Source: Pseudomonas frederiksbergensis
GTDB lineage: Bacteria; Pseudomonadota; Gammaproteobacteria; Pseudomonadales; Pseudomonadaceae
Direction of reading: 5' to 3'
Assembly: GCF_000802155.2 (NCBI RefSeq)
Contig: NZ_JQGJ02000025.1
Location: 1 to 52,701, forward strand
DNA: 52,701 bases
In this document: in pieces, positions 1 to 7,731 of the stretch
Numbering within the stretch: position 1 is the stretch's first letter
Layout: each line of letters opens with the position of its first letter
The notes under the pieces: generated by a model
Told to the model about the DNA's origin: nothing
The model's database searches: none
What the model saw: only the letters and a program-made list of their open reading frames with translations
Made by a program: the position numbers and the translations under genes

Positions 1-502
1 CGGGCTCAACGGGTACCGGTACACCCTGAACCCGACGGGGTGGGTGGATCCGTTGGGGTTGTCATGTTGCCCTGGCGATACTGAGGCCGATGGGCCGTAC
101 AGCGAAATTGTGCCCGGGGGAGGTTTGGCTGCGCATGAGGCTCGCGGTGGGCACCTGATTGCAAAGCACGTAGGACGCTCTGAAGCTCAACTAAGAGAAC
201 GTCTTGACTCCGAACCTCACGTACCTATCGCATCTACATTTCCTGATAGAGCAACGGCGGAGTCAGCGGCCTCCAGTGTTTTGAAAACGAAGAAAAAAGA
301 AATAGAAATTTTTTTGAGTGACACGTTAGAAAAGTCGCTTCTTCTACAGCAATCCTTCCCCTCTCCCGTCGGGGTCGGCGTTATACGTAAAACTGGCAAA
401 TTGGAACCCCTTTCGGTTGTGACTTTGGTCCTTAGGAAGTCCAACAAATCGCCTACCGGATATAACCTACACACAGGATTCGTCGAAAAAAATGAAAAAT
501 AA
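1..502 (+). CDS. C-terminal end of an Rhs protein carrying an RNase A-like toxin domain (partial)
   Basis: The frame is open from base 2, so the gene begins upstream of the window. The first 20 residues read GLNGYRYTLNPTGWVDPLGL, the canonical end of an Rhs/YD-repeat core, where the variable toxin domain starts. The remaining ~145 residues resemble the bacterial RNase A-like toxins of CdiA and Rhs proteins. A KHVG segment with an Arg 11 residues after its His, and a late PTGYNLHTGF segment, fit the His, Arg, Thr and Tyr active-site set described for the Yersinia CdiA RNase A-like toxin; this residue mapping is inferred. The toxin would cut RNA in neighbouring cells after delivery, probably by type VI secretion. 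The ORF is complete to its stop and overlaps the following immunity gene by 11 bp. Base composition is lower in GC than the core genome, as usual for exchanged toxin tips. Confidence 0.85.
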   Translation, partial: GLNGYRYTLNPTGWVDPLGLSCCPGDTEADGPYSEIVPGGGLAAHEARGGHLIAKHVGRSEAQLRERLDSEPHVPIASTFPDRATAESAASSVLKTKKKEIEIFLSDTLEKSLLLQQSFPSPVGVGVIRKTGKLEPLSVVTLVLRKSNKSPTGYNLHTGFVEKNEK

Positions 503-810
503 ATACCCTAAACTCTTTCAATTTCTTGGCTGCTATTTCCACCAAGACTGGATGTGCGACTCATCGGACCCTGATGACATCATCAGAACCTATATAGCGG
601 ACTCGGCGCCTCAAAACATTAAAAACCCTCAAAGAAGAAATTTCAACGCTACTTGCAATCAGTCTTGACGAAGAAAAACTTAGAGAACTTATCATGGACA
701 AAATGCCTTGTAACTATTGCTATTGGCTAGACTGGGAATCAGGAAAAATTTGGCTAACTCATATCCTTGACATTATGAATAACGACGATGCACTTCCAGA
801 TCACCCATAA
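492..810 (+). pseudogene. CdiI-type immunity gene disrupted by a +1 frameshift
   Basis: An ATG at 492, inside the end of the toxin gene, opens with MKNKYPKLFQFLGCYFHQDW followed by DPDDIIRTYIAD. This matches the start of small CdiI-type immunity proteins (YP-x-L-x-QF-x-G-x-YFHQDW pattern) that accompany RNase A-like toxins. The frame stops at 666-668 after 58 codons. Moving by one base within the five-A run at 621-625 restores a continuous reading: IKTLKEEISTLLAISLDEE, then KLRELI and on to a stop at 808-810. This gives about 105 residues, the usual length. The simplest reading is one extra A in an ancestral AAAA run. It could be a real inactivating mutation, a sequencing error in a homopolymer, or a phase-variable or recoded site. 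The sequence alone cannot decide which. Confidence 0.8.
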
Positions 811-825
811 GAGGACACAGCCGCA

Positions 826-942
826 CGTAGGTTAGCAGGCCGAGGCGAAGTCGTTTGGGCGGCGCACTAAAACGGCTACCGCAAACTCACCGGACTGCGC
901 CACGGCAACGGCCCCCGTCTGGAACAACCGCTGCGTTTCCTC
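826..942 (+). pseudogene. Rhs core remnant with in-frame stop
   Basis: Read from 826 the DNA gives RRLAGRGEVVWAAH, a stop, then NGYRKLTGLRHGNGPRLEQP and LRF. This is a piece of the conserved Rhs core just before the toxin junction (the GEVVW...HYNGY...RLEQPLRF region). The TAA at 868-870 stands where a Tyr codon is expected, and homology ends abruptly after LRF. Such core fragments remain when a new toxin tip displaces the old one, so this marks an older, displaced Rhs tip. No start codon or ribosome site belongs to it. Confidence 0.75.
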
Positions 943-955
943 AACCTAAAAATCC

Positions 956-1762
956 GTGCCACTAGGAAGCCAGTCACAAAATTGCCCTTCAAAAAATATA
1001 GACTCTAACAGTTCATCCTTGGTGACCCAACAAAAGCCCAAACAAAAAATATTATTTAGAACGGTGCTAGATAACGCTTCTGGCGGCGCTTCCATTCTCT
1101 ATCCTAAAAAAATCGACCAGAGCCTTCTTGAAATGACTCCCCTTCCGAAAGATGCAGCATATATAGACGCCCAGCCCTCTTCGCCCAAAAAAACAACATT
1201 TTACGTAGTCTCAAAAAATAAACTGCTCGTAATGTTCTGGCTGACGCTAGGCCTGTATATTTTTTACTGGACATATAAGAACTGGAAGACTTACCAAACC
1301 GCCACCAACACAACGGTGTTCCCTCTGACTCGTACACTCCTGGGACTATTTTTCATACACTCCTTACTCATGAAAATTCATCATCAGGGAAAAAACCTCC
1401 AAAAACAATATAAATGGAGCCCGCGACTGCTCGCTAGCGGACTAATGCTTGCTTTTATCTTAACGATTTACTCTTCTCTACTCCCCTACAGCATAGGAGC
1501 ACAATACTTATTCCCACTCATAGCCAAAGCCCTATGCTTTTATTGCTTAATACAAGTGCAGTCAGCAATAAACCACGTGGAAAATGACCCAGAGGGACAG
1601 CAAAACGCCAATATCACCATACCCAACTGCATATGGATTTCGTCACTAGGGTTCGGACTACTGCTCTGGATCATCATAATTTTTATTTTTCTTGGTGGTA
1701 CATCCCTCTCATGTTTTCCCTGGCCAGATGGATGTTCTTATAGTTTAAGTATCTCAAACTGA
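956..1762 (+). CDS. uncharacterised multispanning membrane protein
   Basis: I see an AT-rich gene whose product has about five hydrophobic segments: one beginning at KLLVMFWLTLGLYIFYW, one around LLGLFFIHSLL, two more in the middle, and one near the C-terminus at WISSLGFGLLLWIIII. The FYVVS-x-x-K...LGLYIFYWTYKNW pattern recalls small Pseudomonas membrane proteins of unknown function with a short cytoplasmic N-terminus. The longest frame starts with GTG at 956 without a clear ribosome site. An in-frame ATG at 1133 would give ~209 residues and an N-terminus more like that family, so the true start is uncertain. The gene follows an Rhs remnant and ends at a strong hairpin. It could be cargo of the toxin region, for example an immunity protein for a lost membrane toxin, but no function can be assigned. 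Confidence 0.6.
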   Translation: MPLGSQSQNCPSKNIDSNSSSLVTQQKPKQKILFRTVLDNASGGASILYPKKIDQSLLEMTPLPKDAAYIDAQPSSPKKTTFYVVSKNKLLVMFWLTLGLYIFYWTYKNWKTYQTATNTTVFPLTRTLLGLFFIHSLLMKIHHQGKNLQKQYKWSPRLLASGLMLAFILTIYSSLLPYSIGAQYLFPLIAKALCFYCLIQVQSAINHVENDPEGQQNANITIPNCIWISSLGFGLLLWIIIIFIFLGGTSLSCFPWPDGCSYSLSISN

Positions 1763-1819
1763 AAAAGATTGCCATTGAGGGCCAAAGTCAACAGCACCCC
1801 GTTAAACATGTACTGAATG

Positions 1820-1850
1820 AAAAAAGGCCTTGCCAAGCAAGACCTTTTTT
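1820..1850. terminator. bidirectional rho-independent terminator
   Basis: An A-run, the stem half GGCCTTG, a short loop, the stem half CAAGACC and a T-run form a hairpin with one mismatch, with A on one side and T on the other. It lies between the plus-strand membrane protein gene and the minus-strand DUF6124-type gene and can end both transcripts. Confidence 0.75.
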
Positions 1851-1878
1851 CATTTGAAGGGTAGGTACGTCCCCGCCC

Positions 1879-2238
1879 CTAGCTCACCTCAACAATATCC
1901 AACGCCCGATTCGCCAACAATTCACTCACCTCAATCACCTGCAAAATCCCCAGCGCAACATGTCGCCTTGATCCATCCAGATCAAACGCCAAATCACTGA
2001 TCATTGCCTTAGCCGAAGCCAAGTTTTCACTCAGATTCGCAAGCAAACACTCAGAGTCAACGTCCGGATCGATACGAAAAATGGTGTTGGATTTGTCGGG
2101 AGTTTCGTTTTTGGGCTTGGGTTTCAGATAGAAATCCAAAGCGCGAGTGGCAGCATCGTCGATTTTTTTGTTGCGAGCGGACTGTGCACGAGAGACGTGT
2201 TCATCTGCGTCCGGAGGATTGGGAGTAACTTTTGCCAT
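1879..2238 (-). CDS. DUF6124-type small Pseudomonas protein
   Basis: The 119-residue product starts MAKVTPNPPDADEHVS, then has a DDAATRALDFYLKPKP segment and a C-terminal helical part with LLANLSENLASAKAMISDLA and a VIEVSELLANRALD end. This layout (K-x-TPNPP start, RALD-x-YL, then a DSECLLANLSE helix) is that of the small proteins annotated as DUF6124 in Pseudomonas. Their function is unknown. The ATG at 2238 is preferred over an upstream start because GGAAG lies about 7 bases before it. The gene stands alone, convergent with the membrane protein gene across a shared terminator. Confidence 0.75.
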   Translation of the reverse strand: MAKVTPNPPDADEHVSRAQSARNKKIDDAATRALDFYLKPKPKNETPDKSNTIFRIDPDVDSECLLANLSENLASAKAMISDLAFDLDGSRRHVALGILQVIEVSELLANRALDIVEVS

Positions 2239-2654
2239 TATCTTGCTTCCTGTTCTGGAGCCATCACCCACTCGCTGCTAAACGAGGGAGGCGGCCGTAC
2301 GCAGGTTAGCAGACCGGGGAAACAAGAAACCGGCGCGTCCGGGGACGCCCTGCGCACAGCCACCATCAAGTGCAGGATGAAGAACTCCTGACTGGATGAC
2401 GTCTTGCAAAACCTGTTTCACCACGAGCTGCTAAACCCGATCACTGATGAGCAGTGACAAGATTCAAGCTACCGGCATGGCCCCAGGAGCACAAGCCGGC
2501 GGATTCTGGCGTAGTTGTAGGCAAAGGCGCAAGGCGGTGTCGGCAAGCTATCAATGCTGCGGATTTCAGGGCGACGACTGTAAGAAAACGGAACCCAATC
2601 CAGGTACCCGAGCTCAACTCCAAAGAGACCAACCTCCACTCGGAGCCCGCCACC
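2239..2654. other. scar region without a supported gene, containing a second small Rhs-core echo
   Basis: No convincing gene is visible in these ~415 bases. At 2298-2320 the sequence ACGCAGGTTAGCAGACCGGG closely repeats the start of the Rhs remnant at 825-845 (ACGTAGGTTAGCAGGCCGAG). It translates to RRLADRG, the same Rhs core position, before similarity is lost. The interval between the two copies holds the membrane protein and DUF6124-type genes. This suggests repeated exchange at a short Rhs core stretch. Confidence 0.45.
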
Positions 2655-2891
2655 ATGAACCACCCAACCCTCACCTTCGCCCAACTCCACCCCGGTGATC
2701 GCTTCACCCTGCCCGCCGATCACAGCTTATTTACCAAGCTCACCGACAGCACTGCCCGTGAGCACAGCGTGCATTCGATCAATCTGAAGGAAGAAGGCTA
2801 CGGTTACGCCGAAGACCCTATAAAAAACCTGCCCGGGGAAGCACCGGTCGAGTACGTCCCGGTGGGCGGTCCATTGCGGGCTGGAGGCTAG
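2655..2891 (+). CDS. small hypothetical protein
   Basis: The 78-residue product reads MNHPTLTFAQLHPGDRFTLP, then a SLFTKLTDSTAREHS segment and an acidic, proline-containing end (EAPVEYVPVGG). The frame is open further upstream, but the ATG at 2655 has GGAG about 9 bases before it. The N-terminal FAQLHPGDRF-x-LP pattern is typical of small beta-rich proteins that often carry no assigned function. I do not recognise the family. It sits between scar DNA and a GNAT gene and may belong to the accessory block. Confidence 0.5.
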   Translation: MNHPTLTFAQLHPGDRFTLPADHSLFTKLTDSTAREHSVHSINLKEEGYGYAEDPIKNLPGEAPVEYVPVGGPLRAGG

Positions 2892-2906
2892 CGCTCAATA
2901 TCGACG

Positions 2907-3365
2907 TTATAAACGCCGCGACATCAGCCACTGCTCCCTGCCCCACGCCTCGAAGGGCTCCAGCACTTCCCAGCCAAGCTTGGCGTAGTAATCCCGTTCA
3001 CTGTGGGTGTGCAGGTACAACGTCGCGAACCCAGCTTCTTTGGCATGGTTGCAGATGCCTTCGATCAATCGCGCGGCGAGGCCTCGGCGGCGGGCGTCCG
3101 GGTGGACGAATACGCAGGCGAGCCAGGGGCCGAGGTCAGGGCGGTCGGGCAGGTCGTCGTTTGCCAGCGAGGCGCCGCCCAGTAGCTGGTCGTGTTCCAA
3201 GGCGATAAGGCATTTCCAGCGACCATCGCGCTGCCCTGCCGAGAATTCCTCCTGCCAATGACCGAGTGATTGGTGGGCGAATTCGTAGGTGAATTCCCGA
3301 TACAGCCATTCGGCCATCAGGTTGCATTTATCCATGTGGTTGAGGAGCCAATCCACTCGCAGCAT
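2907..3365 (-). CDS. GNAT family N-acetyltransferase
   Basis: The 152-residue protein has the GNAT fold order. A substrate half comes first, then the acetyl-CoA-binding motif WLACVFVHPDARRRGLAARL (V-x-P-x-x-R-x-x-G-x-x-A), and the C-terminal LYLHTHSERDYYAKLGWEVL segment with the conserved YxxLGWE. It should transfer an acetyl group from acetyl-CoA to an amine; the substrate is not evident. The ATG at 3365 is chosen because AGGACGG precedes it; longer starts lack this. It is divergent from the lipid operon, and the shared 157-bp upstream gap holds both promoters. Confidence 0.85.
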   Translation of the reverse strand: MLRVDWLLNHMDKCNLMAEWLYREFTYEFAHQSLGHWQEEFSAGQRDGRWKCLIALEHDQLLGGASLANDDLPDRPDLGPWLACVFVHPDARRRGLAARLIEGICNHAKEAGFATLYLHTHSERDYYAKLGWEVLEPFEAWGREQWLMSRRL

Positions 3366-3522
3366 TTTTACCGTCCTTCTGTAGTCCTTTTCCACCGCGT
3401 ATACGGGCGCAGATGCCTACCCGCGCGCATTCCCAGCAAATACCCACCAGCAAAGTCTCAACCTATCGTAATCTCGCATCTGCACAAGCCCTGCCCCGAA
3501 TTCGGCCGAGATCCCAGTCCAT

Positions 3523-4146
3523 ATGCCTTCCATCTATCAACTCAAGCCCGCCTTCCAGAATCTGCTTCGCCCCGCCGTCCAGCGCCTTTACGACAAGGGC
3601 GTCACCGCCAACCAGGTGACCTTGCTCGCGGGCGTCGTTTCCGTGCTGGTGGGGGCGGTGATCGCGTGGTTCGCCAGTCATCCGTGGGTGTTCATCCTGG
3701 TGCCGGTGTGGATGTTCCTGCGCATGGCGTTGAATGCGGTGGATGGCATGCTGGCGCGGGAGTTTGGCCAGCAGTCGAATCTGGGCGCCTACCTCAATGA
3801 GCTATGCGATATCATCGCCGACGCTGCCTTGATCCTGCCTTTTGCCCTGTTTCCCGATACCAGCCTGTTGCTCGTGTTGTTGGTCACGCTGTTGGCGTTG
3901 TTCAGCGAATACGCCGGTGTGTTGGGGACGATGGTCGGCGCTTCGCGGCGCTATGACGGGCCGATGGGCAAGAGTGATCGCGCCTTTGTGTTTGGCGTGC
4001 TGGCGACCGGTATTGCCCTGGGTTGGCTCGGGGCGCTGTGGGTTGATGGTGTGATGGCGGTGGTTGCCGCCCTGCTGGTTTATACCTTGGTCAATCGGGT
4101 CCGCCATGGCCTGAGCCAAGTGACGGAAAACGCTCCCTCAGCATAA
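3523..4146 (+). CDS. ynbA: CDP-alcohol phosphatidyltransferase family membrane protein (YnbA-like)
   Basis: The 207-residue protein with several membrane helices has the CDP-alcohol phosphotransferase signature. This family joins a CDP-lipid to an alcohol at the inner membrane. The expected D-x2-DG-x2-AR-x8-G-x3-D-x3-D motif appears as N71-A-V-D74-G-M-L-A-R, then G88-A-Y-L-N92-E-L-C-D96. Two of the four conserved Asp, both metal ligands in studied members, are therefore Asn. This may be a subfamily trait with changed activity. It is the first gene of a six-gene plus-strand operon resembling E. coli ynbABCD. The gene 10 bp downstream is the YnbC-like fusion. The acceptor alcohol is unknown. 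Confidence 0.8.
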   Translation: MPSIYQLKPAFQNLLRPAVQRLYDKGVTANQVTLLAGVVSVLVGAVIAWFASHPWVFILVPVWMFLRMALNAVDGMLAREFGQQSNLGAYLNELCDIIADAALILPFALFPDTSLLLVLLVTLLALFSEYAGVLGTMVGASRRYDGPMGKSDRAFVFGVLATGIALGWLGALWVDGVMAVVAALLVYTLVNRVRHGLSQVTENAPSA

Positions 4147-4156
4147 GGAAGTTGCA

Positions 4157-5914
4157 ATGCGTGAAGCCCAGGAACTGACGTTCACCACCCACGACGGCGT
4201 GGAGTTGTTCTACCGGCACTGGCCGGCTGTCGAGGCCACGGCGGGTGAACCCCGCCAGGCCGTATTGTTGTTTCACCGCGGCCATGAGCACTCCGGGCGC
4301 ATCGCGCATTTGGTGGATGAGCTGGATTTGCCCGGGTTCGAGTTTTTCGCCTGGGACGCCCGCGGCCACGGCCAGTCGCCCGGCGAGCGGGGCGACAGCC
4401 CGAGTTTCGCCACCAGCGCGCGGGACGTGCAGACCTTCTGCGATCACATCGGCGCGGCACACCAGATCGACGAACAGAACATTGCCGTAGTCGCACAAAG
4501 CGTCGGCGCGGTGATCGCTTCCACCTGGGTCCACGACTATGCGCCGCGCATTCGCTCGCTGGTGCTGGCGTCGCCGGCGTTCAAGGTCAAGCTCTACGTA
4601 CCGTTCGCCCGTCCGGGCCTGGCGCTGATGCGCAAGTTCCGTGGCAATTTCTTCGTCAACAGTTACGTCAAGGCCAGGTTCCTCAGCCATGACCCGGAGC
4701 GAGTCGCGTCCTACGACAGCGATCCGCTGATCACCAAGGCCATTTCGGTGAACGTGCTGCTGGGCCTGTACGAAGCCGCCGACCGGGTTGTAGCCGATGC
4801 CCAGGCGATCCAGGTGCCGACACAGTTGTTGATTTCCGGTTCCGACTTCGTCGTGCATCGTAAACCCCAGGAACAGTTCTTCGAGCGGCTGGGCAGCCTG
4901 CACAAAGAGAAGCACATCCTGCCGGGCTTCTTCCACGACACCCTCGGCGAGAAAAACCGTGCGCCAGCCATCGCCAGCGCCCGCCGCTTCATCCTGCAAA
5001 ACTTCGCCCGTCCGCTGGAGCGCCCTTCCCTGCTGGACGCCGATCGCCTGGGCGTGACCTGCGCCGAAGCCGAAACCCTGGCGACGCCGCTGCCGCACAA
5101 CTCGTTGCGTGATCTTTACTGGCGCATGACCCGCGCCAGCATGCGCTTTGGCAGCAAATTGTCGGCCGGGGTGAAACTGGGCTTCGACACCGGCTTCGAC
5201 TCCGGCAGCACCCTGGATTACGTGTACCGCAACCGCCCAACCGGCACCTCGGCCCTGGGCAAGATGATCGACCAGAACTACCTGAACTCCATCGGCTGGC
5301 GCGGCATTCGCCAGCGCAAGGTGCACGTCGAAGAGCTGCTGCGCCTGGCGATGGCCGAGTTGCGCGCCCAGGACCGCGAGGTGCGTATCGTCGATATCGC
5401 CGCCGGTCATGGCCGCTACATTCTCGAAGCGCTGCAAGGCGTCAGCCCGTTGCCGGAGTCGATCCTGCTGCGCGACTACAGCGACATCAACGTGCGTGAC
5501 GGCAGTGCGCTAATCCTTGAGAAAGGCCTCGGCGACATCGCGCGTTTCGTCAAGGGTGATGCGTTCGACCGCCAGGATCTGGCGGCGCTCGAACCGAAAC
5601 CAACCCTCGCCGTGGTGTCGGGCCTGTACGAACTGTTCGCCGATAACCAGATGGTCGGTGGGTCCCTCGCCGGCCTGGCCGAAGCGGTGGAGCCTGGCGG
5701 TTTCCTGGTCTACACCGGCCAGCCATGGCACCCGCAACTGGAACTGATCGCCCGCGCCCTTACCAGCCACCGCGCCGGCCAGGCCTGGGTGATGCGTCGG
5801 CGCACCCAGGCGGAAATGGACCAATTGGTCGAGGCGGCAGGTTTCCGCAAGATCACCCTGCGGGTCGATGAGTGGGGCATTTTCAGCGTTTCGCTGGCGC
5901 AGCGGGTTCAGTAA
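4157..5914 (+). CDS. ynbC: bifunctional alpha/beta hydrolase - SAM methyltransferase fusion (YnbC-like)
   Basis: The 585-residue protein has two parts. Residues ~1-310 form an alpha/beta hydrolase of the monoacylglycerol-lipase type, with HRGHEHSGR near the oxyanion region, WDARGHGQSPG, the nucleophile elbow AQSVGA (Ala replaces the first Gly of G-x-S-x-G) and a late His in GFFHDTLGE. Residues ~400-585 form a class I methyltransferase with the SAM-binding motif IVDIAAGHGRYILEAL. The same fusion is known from E. coli YnbC. In the operon it would act on lipid substrates at the membrane face, cleaving an ester and methylating a product; the substrate is inferred only as lipid-like. Its stop overlaps the next start (TAATG), so translation is probably coupled. 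Confidence 0.85.
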   Translation: MREAQELTFTTHDGVELFYRHWPAVEATAGEPRQAVLLFHRGHEHSGRIAHLVDELDLPGFEFFAWDARGHGQSPGERGDSPSFATSARDVQTFCDHIGAAHQIDEQNIAVVAQSVGAVIASTWVHDYAPRIRSLVLASPAFKVKLYVPFARPGLALMRKFRGNFFVNSYVKARFLSHDPERVASYDSDPLITKAISVNVLLGLYEAADRVVADAQAIQVPTQLLISGSDFVVHRKPQEQFFERLGSLHKEKHILPGFFHDTLGEKNRAPAIASARRFILQNFARPLERPSLLDADRLGVTCAEAETLATPLPHNSLRDLYWRMTRASMRFGSKLSAGVKLGFDTGFDSGSTLDYVYRNRPTGTSALGKMIDQNYLNSIGWRGIRQRKVHVEELLRLAMAELRAQDREVRIVDIAAGHGRYILEALQGVSPLPESILLRDYSDINVRDGSALILEKGLGDIARFVKGDAFDRQDLAALEPKPTLAVVSGLYELFADNQMVGGSLAGLAEAVEPGGFLVYTGQPWHPQLELIARALTSHRAGQAWVMRRRTQAEMDQLVEAAGFRKITLRVDEWGIFSVSLAQRVQ

Positions 5915-7251
5915 TGAGCGCCGTCATCGCTCCGGCCCGCGAACCCGCGCTGCTGAAACCGGCGGTGCTGTGGCTGCTGTTGTTGGCGCCGCTGTTCTTC
6001 ACCACGTACGGCTTCGCCACCTGGGTCACGGCCCAGCGTGACGACGTCGGCAGCCTGGTGTTCGACTGGGAAAGCCACATGCCGTTCATGGCCTGGACCA
6101 TCGTGCCGTACTGGTCGATCGACTTGTTGTACGGCTTGTCGTTGCTGCTGCCCAACAGCCGCGACGAACTCAAGCGCCACGCGCTGCGTCTGCTCACGGC
6201 CCAGGCGATTGCGGTCAGTTGCTTCCTGCTCTGGCCGCTGACGTTCACCTTCCCGCGACCGGAAATGGATGGGGTGTTCGGTTGGATGTTCGACGTGCTG
6301 GCCGGCTTCGACAAGCCGTTCAACCAGGCGCCGTCGCTGCACATCGCGTTGCTGGTGGTGCTCTGGGTCTGTTATGAGCGCCACCTGCAAGGCGTCTGGC
6401 GTTGGTTGATGCACGGCTGGTTCGCCTTGATTGGCGTGTCGGTGCTGACCACTTACCAACACCATTTTGTCGACGTGCCGACCGGTGCGCTGGCCGGGTG
6501 GTTGTGTGTCTGGTTGTGGCCGCTGGACCGGCCGAGCCCGCTGTTCAGTGCACGACTGACGACAGATCCGGCCCGTCGGCGCCTGGCCCTGCGTTATGGC
6601 GTGGGTGCCGCCGCGTTGTTCACGTTGGCGTTTGCCTTCGGTGGCGCGTGGCTCTGGCTGATCTGGCCGGCGGTGGCGGTGCTGATGGTGGCGCTGAATT
6701 ACCTGCTGTTCGGCGCGAGCGGGTTCCAGAAGCGTGAAGACGGTCGACTGAGCCCGGCGGTGCGCTGGTTGCTGGCACCTTATCTGGCGGCGGCGTGGAT
6801 CAATTCCCGCCTGTGGACGCGCAAGCACCCACAGCCGGATCAGATCATGGATGACGTCTGGCTCGGGCGGATTCCTACATCGGCTGCCCTGAAGGACAGT
6901 CGGTTCAGCGCGGTGCTCGACCTCTGCGCCGAGTTGTCCATGGACAGCACGGCAATCGCCTATCGCACCGTGCCGGTACTCGACCTGACGGCACCGACTG
7001 TCGAGCAATGCCTGGACGCCGCGCAGAAAATCGAGCACCTGCGCCAGCATGGGCCGGTGCTGGTCTGCTGCGCCTTGGGTTACTCGCGCAGCGCCACCGC
7101 CGTGGCGGCTTGGTTGTTGAGCACGGGCCGCGCTGACAGCGTGGACGCTGCCATTGCGCAGATCCAGCGTGTGCGCCCACGTGTCGTCCTGCACAAGGCC
7201 CATCGCCAGGCGTTGGGGCAAATATCCGCGGGCTTCGGGGAATGGTCATGA
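5914..7251 (+). CDS. ynbD: PAP2 phosphatase - dual-specificity phosphatase fusion, inner membrane (YnbD-like)
   Basis: The 445-residue protein begins with a PAP2-like membrane domain. It shows QAPSLH at 138-143 and a YQHHFVDVPTG segment at 181-191, the second and third parts of the phosphatidic acid phosphatase signature. After more membrane helices comes a cytoplasmic dual-specificity phosphatase domain with the loop CALGYSRSA (C386-x5-R392). The dual architecture matches E. coli YnbD. It likely removes phosphate from a lipid phosphate made by the operon; the second phosphatase may be regulatory. The ATG at 5914 overlaps the preceding stop, which supports this start over an earlier in-frame one. 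Confidence 0.85.
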   Translation: MSAVIAPAREPALLKPAVLWLLLLAPLFFTTYGFATWVTAQRDDVGSLVFDWESHMPFMAWTIVPYWSIDLLYGLSLLLPNSRDELKRHALRLLTAQAIAVSCFLLWPLTFTFPRPEMDGVFGWMFDVLAGFDKPFNQAPSLHIALLVVLWVCYERHLQGVWRWLMHGWFALIGVSVLTTYQHHFVDVPTGALAGWLCVWLWPLDRPSPLFSARLTTDPARRRLALRYGVGAAALFTLAFAFGGAWLWLIWPAVAVLMVALNYLLFGASGFQKREDGRLSPAVRWLLAPYLAAAWINSRLWTRKHPQPDQIMDDVWLGRIPTSAALKDSRFSAVLDLCAELSMDSTAIAYRTVPVLDLTAPTVEQCLDAAQKIEHLRQHGPVLVCCALGYSRSATAVAAWLLSTGRADSVDAAIAQIQRVRPRVVLHKAHRQALGQISAGFGEWS

Positions 7252-7712
7252 GCAGTGACATCGAACTGCACACCGTGGCGAGCCTGTTGCGCCGCGGTCA
7301 ATCGCTGGACCATTTGTCCACCGGACTGACGCTGCTGGCGGCGCTGATCGGCCTGGGCCAATGGCTGGTGGGTAGCGTCGATCCGTGGCTGCTGTTGCTG
7401 AGCTTTGGCGTGTTCGTCCTCGGCATGCAGGAAAAATACCTGGCGTTTCGCGTGGCCCTTGATGCCGATCTGTTTCAGATCGTCGCGGATGCCAGCAAGC
7501 CGCTGACCGAACGCACCCAGGCATTGGACGAGGCTCTTGCCAATCTCGGCCTGCAACCGGTCGAGCGTGGCGGGCGGTCCTGGCCTGAGCGCAGCCATGG
7601 TTCGATGCGACTGCTGCGCCGCCAAGCCTGGCTGGTGACTATCCAAGCGCTGTTGACGGTGAGCTTTGTCCTGGCGAGTCCCTGGCTGGTTTACTCGGGT
7701 CTTGGAACTTAA
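7248..7712 (+). CDS. small membrane protein of the lipid operon
   Basis: The ~154-residue protein has a hydrophobic pair near the N-terminus (LTLLAALIGLGQWLVG and PWLLLLSFGVFVLGM), a soluble middle helix and a C-terminal helix (TIQALLTVSFVLASPWLVY). I do not recognise the family. The ATG at 7248 overlaps the phosphatase stop and has GGGG upstream; an ATG at 7242 is also possible. Its place inside a tightly packed lipid operon suggests an accessory role at the inner membrane, for example as partner of the phosphatase or acyltransferase. This is inference from context only. Confidence 0.65.
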   Translation: MSSDIELHTVASLLRRGQSLDHLSTGLTLLAALIGLGQWLVGSVDPWLLLLSFGVFVLGMQEKYLAFRVALDADLFQIVADASKPLTERTQALDEALANLGLQPVERGGRSWPERSHGSMRLLRRQAWLVTIQALLTVSFVLASPWLVYSGLGT

Positions 7713-7731
7713 ACAGGAAGATGAATGGCTT

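Noticed and set aside
4091..5437. A 448-codon minus-strand open frame inside the YnbC-like gene
   Set aside because: Antisense shadow of a gene with clear hydrolase and methyltransferase motifs.
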